A DNA stretch of 64,000 nt from positions 124,001 to 188,000 of the forward strand of contig NZ_JAQGLB010000017.1 of assembly GCF_027853965.1 (NCBI RefSeq), in the 5' to 3' direction. Below the pieces are notes generated by a model that searched no databases, was not told where the DNA came from, and saw only the letters and a program-made list of their open reading frames with translations. The DNA comes from Saccharopolyspora indica (GTDB lineage Bacteria > Actinomycetota > Actinomycetes > Mycobacteriales > Pseudonocardiaceae). The position numbers and the translations under genes were made by a program. Below are positions 61,034-64,000 of this stretch, piece by piece (within the stretch, counting starts at the first letter, position 1; the number at the start of each line of letters is the position of its first letter).

Positions 61034-61987
61034 ATGCCCGACGCAGCAGCGGTGGTTCTCGGTATGGACGTCGGCGGGACCAGCAGCCGCGCCCTGATCA
61101 GCGACTTGTCCGGCAGCGTGCTGGGCGTCGGCGACGCCGCGGGCGGCAACCCGAACTCGCACCCGGCCGACGAGGCGGTGCGGCAGATCGCGACCGCCAC
61201 CCGGGCCGCCCTGCGCGACGTCGAACCGGCGCGGGTGCGGGCCGCGGTGATCGGGATGGCCGGGGTCAGCAAGATGGCCGATCCGCTGTTCCGCGAGCTG
61301 TTCGAGCGGGAGTGGGCGCGGTTGGGCCTGAGCTGCGAGCTGAGCGCGATCAGCGACTGCGAGGTGGCCTTCGCCGCCGGAACGCCGGAACCGAGCGGCA
61401 CGGTGCTGATCGCGGGCACCGGGGCGATCGCGGCCCGCATCGACCAGCACCGGCTGACCGGGGTCGCCGGTGGCTACGGCTGGCTGCTCGGCGACGAGGG
61501 CTCGGCCTACTGGCTCGGCCGCGAAGCCGTCCGCGCCACGCTCGGCGCGCTGGACCGCGGTGAGCAGCTGCACGGCCTCACCGCGGCTGTCCGCGAGGCG
61601 CTCCTGCCCGGCGATCCGGACGCTGGGCGCAAGCAGCTGATCACCGCGGTGAACGCGGCACCGCCGATCCGGCTCGCCGAGCTCGCCCCGCTGGTCACCA
61701 AGGCCTCGGACCCGGTGGCGGCGGAGATCGTCGAGCGCGCGGCGCGGGTGCTCGTCGACACCGCGGCGCAGACCCGCACGCCCGACGACGACACCCCGAT
61801 CGTCCTGGCAGGCGGCCTGGTGGCCCCGGAGAACCCGCTCGGCAAAGCACTCCGGACGGAACTCGCTTCCCGGGACTTCCCCGCTCCGCACACGGCAGGC
61901 CCCGGAGCGGCGGGCGCGGCCTGGCTGGCGGCCCTCGACCTCACCCCGGACCCGGCGACCCTGCACACCCGCCTGCTCCCCGCCTGA
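61034..61987 (+). CDS. N-acetylglucosamine kinase-like protein (BadF/BadG family)
   Basis: A 317-residue ASKHA kinase. LGMDVGGTSSRALI (phosphate 1), GMAGVSKM, ISDCEVAFAAG, VLIAGTGAIAARI and GGYGWLLGDEGSAYW (typical of GlcNAc kinases), and VLAGGLVAP are present. It would make GlcNAc-6-P from GlcNAc, and so the DasR inducer chain. No dre-like site is visible in its upstream 170 bp. Confidence 0.88.
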   Translation: MPDAAAVVLGMDVGGTSSRALISDLSGSVLGVGDAAGGNPNSHPADEAVRQIATATRAALRDVEPARVRAAVIGMAGVSKMADPLFRELFEREWARLGLSCELSAISDCEVAFAAGTPEPSGTVLIAGTGAIAARIDQHRLTGVAGGYGWLLGDEGSAYWLGREAVRATLGALDRGEQLHGLTAAVREALLPGDPDAGRKQLITAVNAAPPIRLAELAPLVTKASDPVAAEIVERAARVLVDTAAQTRTPDDDTPIVLAGGLVAPENPLGKALRTELASRDFPAPHTAGPGAAGAAWLAALDLTPDPATLHTRLLPA

Positions 61988-61996
61988 AATCGCCGC

Positions 61997-62842
61997 TCAG
62001 CGGAGGAGACCGGTGTCGGCGAGGGCCTTGCTGATCACTTCCAGTTCCGCCTCGTCGGCTTCGACCAGCGGCAGCCGGAGGCCGCCCACCCGGTGGCCCA
62101 GCAGGTTCAGCGCCGCCTTGACCGGGATCGGGTTCGTCGTCACCCCCATGGCCGCGTACAGCGGCTTGAGCGAGGCGTCGATCTCCGCCCGGTTCTCCGG
62201 CTCGTCGACCATCCGGCGCATCTGCTCGCCCGCCACGTGGCTGGCCACCAGGATGCCGCCGCAGCCGCCGAGGTCGAGCGCGCGGGCGAAGCCGTCGTCG
62301 TTGCCCGCGTACAGCCCGAGGCCGTCGACCTGGGCGAGGGCGGCGTTGTCCGCCTGCTTGACGTAGTCGATGTGCTCGACCTGGGCGAGCTCGGCGAGCA
62401 GGTCGTGCTCCAGCGCCAGCTCGATCCGCGACGGCACGTTGTAGAGCACCACCGGCTTCGCGGTGGCCCGCGCGATCTCGGTGAAGTGGCGGACCAGCCC
62501 GCGCCGGTTGGGGCGGTTGTAGTACGGGGTCACCGACAGCACCGCGTCAGCGCCGAGCTCGACCGCTCGCGCGCTCATCTCGCAGGCGTGCGCCGTGTCG
62601 TTCGAGCCGGTGGAGGCGATCACCGCGGCCCCGGCGGGCCGCTCCGAGCAGGCGAGCTCGATCAGCCGCAGGTGCTCCTCGGCGGTGAGCGTCGGCGCCT
62701 CACCGGTGGTCCCGCAGACCACCACGCCGTCCGAGCCGTGGTCGAGCAGGTACCGGAACAGGGACAGGAAGGCCGCTTCGTCGACGCGCTGCTGCTCGTC
62801 GAACGGGGTGACGATCGCGGTGATCACGCTGCCGAGAGACAT
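61997..62842 (-). CDS. dapA: 4-hydroxy-tetrahydrodipicolinate synthase
   Basis: A 281-residue class I aldolase-fold enzyme of lysine/diaminopimelate synthesis. ITAIVTPF, CGTTGEAPTL, PYYNRPNRRGLVRHF, YNVPSR (Tyr) and YVKQAD (Schiff-base Lys) are all present. Two or more paralogues are common in actinomycetes, so a related aldolase role cannot be excluded. ATG 62842. Confidence 0.88.
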   Translation of the reverse strand: MSLGSVITAIVTPFDEQQRVDEAAFLSLFRYLLDHGSDGVVVCGTTGEAPTLTAEEHLRLIELACSERPAGAAVIASTGSNDTAHACEMSARAVELGADAVLSVTPYYNRPNRRGLVRHFTEIARATAKPVVLYNVPSRIELALEHDLLAELAQVEHIDYVKQADNAALAQVDGLGLYAGNDDGFARALDLGGCGGILVASHVAGEQMRRMVDEPENRAEIDASLKPLYAAMGVTTNPIPVKAALNLLGHRVGGLRLPLVEADEAELEVISKALADTGLLR

Positions 62843-62873
62843 GAGCGCATTCTGCGCGCGCCGCCTCGGGCTG

Positions 62874-63551
62874 TCACTCCGGGGTACCGGCCACCCGCGG
62901 ATGCCGCAGGCCCGGGTGCTGCGCGGGCAGCGACCGGCGCACGACCCACCAGCTGCCCGCCACGCACACCGCGACCAGCGGCCAGGTCAGCACCACCTGC
63001 GAGACCGTCAGCGGACCGATCGCGTCGAGCAGCCAGAGCGGGATGAACACCGCCAGCCGCACCACGTACTGCCCGACCCACACCCAGCTGGCCCGGCTGT
63101 ACGCGCGCAGGAGGTCCGGGTCCTGGCGCCACCGCCGCGCCTGCCCGAGCGCCGTGCCGACCACGACGCCCAGCAGCGGCCAGCGGATCGCGATGCTGGT
63201 CATCCAGGCGAGCGCGCTGAGCGCGTTGGTCACCAGGCGGGGCAGGAAGAAGTCCACCGCGTCCCCGGTGTACAGCGCGATGAGCGCGCCGAGCGCGACG
63301 GCCAGCAGGCTGATCAGCACCGCCAGCGGGCGAGCCCGCTGCGACAGCCGCCAGCCCGCGAGCACCGCGCCCACCACCACCGCCACCAGGCCCCCGATGG
63401 CGATCGACTCGCCGCTGAGGAACCACCCGAGGCCGAAGGCGACGGGCGGCAGCATCGCATCGATCGCGCTGCCCCAACCGCCGAGCAAGCGCATGAACGA
63501 ATCGCGGTCGTCCGAGTGCTCGGCGATCTCCGCCTGCCGGTCCTGCGTCAC
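62874..63551 (-). CDS. DUF3159 integral membrane protein
   Basis: A 225-residue protein with about six hydrophobic helices. The DUF3159 pattern includes LLGGWGSAIDAMLPPVAFGLGW, YTGDAVDFFLPRLVTNA and RWPLLGVVVGTALGQ. Function unknown. GTG 63551, upstream of dapA on the same strand with a 31-bp gap, possibly cotranscribed. Confidence 0.9.
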   Translation of the reverse strand: MTQDRQAEIAEHSDDRDSFMRLLGGWGSAIDAMLPPVAFGLGWFLSGESIAIGGLVAVVVGAVLAGWRLSQRARPLAVLISLLAVALGALIALYTGDAVDFFLPRLVTNALSALAWMTSIAIRWPLLGVVVGTALGQARRWRQDPDLLRAYSRASWVWVGQYVVRLAVFIPLWLLDAIGPLTVSQVVLTWPLVAVCVAGSWWVVRRSLPAQHPGLRHPRVAGTPE

Positions 63552-63720
63552 GCCCCCCAGCCTGCCCTAAGGGTTGCCTTCCTCGCACCCACCCGTGTCG
63601 CGAACCTCTTTCCGCGCTGGTCCGGAACTCGTTCCGGGACGAGTGTCGGATCGGGCGGGTCGCGTTCGTAGGAGGGGTGAAGCCCGCCCGCTGGAGGCGG
63701 CGCGAGGAGAGGAGAGCACC

Positions 63721-64000
63721 ATGAGCACCACCTTCACCGTCGACTTCTTCTGCAGCGTGGACGGCTACGGCTCGGCCGTGAACTGGCCCGGGTACTGGGG
63801 CAAGGAGGGCCCCGAGGTCCGCGAGGACCGGGTGCGCACCTTCGCGCAGGACCAGGTGCTCGTCTTCGGCGCGACGACGTTCCGGCTGTTCCGGGAGTTC
63901 GTGGTCGAGTACGACGAGCCCTACTACGCCCGCATGAACGAGCTGCCGAAGATCGTGTTCTCCAGCACGCTCGAAGAGCCGCTCGGCTGGCAGAACTCGA
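63721..64000 (+). CDS. Dihydrofolate reductase family (RibD C-terminal) protein, 3'-truncated
   Basis: 93 codons are visible before the window ends. ATG 63721 follows GAGGAGAGGAGAGC. FTVDFFCSVDGYGS, LVFGATTFRLFREF and LPKIVFSSTLEEPLGWQN match the dihydrofolate reductase/RibD-C family of small NADPH-binding proteins. It is divergent from the DUF3159 gene. Confidence 0.88.
   Translation, partial: MSTTFTVDFFCSVDGYGSAVNWPGYWGKEGPEVREDRVRTFAQDQVLVFGATTFRLFREFVVEYDEPYYARMNELPKIVFSSTLEEPLGWQNS

Noticed and set aside
60399..61563. Short frames with a repeated peptide in the tandem repeat
   Set aside because: The peptide repeats only because the DNA repeats; unit lengths of 145 and 152 shift the frame between copies, and the last frame runs out of phase into the kinase gene.

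Overview
The window is high-GC chromosomal DNA from a filamentous actinomycete, most likely of the family Pseudonocardiaceae (Saccharopolyspora-like; the genus is an inference). The reasons are the strong third-position GC codon use, frequent GTG and TTG starts, the Scr1-type XRE/DUF397 regulator pair, a DasR-type chitin/GlcNAc regulon, and a gene order around groEL2, moeA, psd, pssA, a CDC48-like ATPase, a VirR-like protein, DUF3263, def and the thi genes that resembles the Mycobacterium tuberculosis Rv0414-Rv0440 region.

Layout. 1-3071: the 3' part of an RHS/YD-repeat polymorphic toxin with an EndoU-like C-terminal tip. 3235-7560: an XPB-type helicase, a SUFU-domain protein, an XRE-DUF397 pair and two small unknown genes. 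7561-7993: an intergenic hairpin array. 7994-11760: a secreted choice-of-anchor protein, menC and a small secreted Cys protein. 12053-21735: a molybdenum hydroxylase locus (coxG, coxM, coxL, coxS, an XdhC homologue, a VWA/CoxE protein, a MoxR/CoxD ATPase), interrupted by an opposed transglutaminase-like gene. 21780-23903: a TetR gene divergent from a small gene, a second SUFU gene and a PspC gene. 23911-27957: a GH84 beta-N-acetylglucosaminidase, a MalY-like lyase and cutC. 28052-31480: groEL with two CIRCE operators, a Ser/Thr kinase and a cold-shock gene. 31899-36011: AIM24, moeA and a degenerate M48-like membrane protein. 36772-40707: psd, pssA and a CDC48-like AAA ATPase. 40789-43162: a VirR-like gene, DUF3263, def and Uma2. 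43316-51410: thiamin genes with two TPP riboswitches, plus a FUSC membrane protein. 51506-53891: a secreted S1 protease and a membrane protein. 54008-59237: a DasR-like regulator, dasABC and a SIS-domain sugar-phosphate enzyme, with two dre-like operators. 59570-64000: an amidohydrolase, a triplicated 145-152 bp tandem repeat, a GlcNAc-kinase-like gene, dapA, DUF3159 and the start of a dihydrofolate-reductase-family gene.

How the genes work together. The DasR-like regulator probably controls chito-oligosaccharide/GlcNAc uptake (dasABC) and the SIS enzyme; the GlcNAc kinase and the GH84 enzyme fit the same supply line. The cox genes encode an apoenzyme and its maturation factors, and moeA can supply molybdenum cofactor. 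psd and pssA make phosphatidylethanolamine. thiC, thiD, thiE and thiOSG make both halves of thiamin.

The most unusual feature of the window is a set of long intergenic hairpins falling into at least four sequence families. They sit at gene 3' ends, mostly between convergent genes. One family keeps a fixed 48-nt geometry and shows a compensatory base change. These look like a genome-wide repeat/terminator system that ordinary annotation would leave blank.
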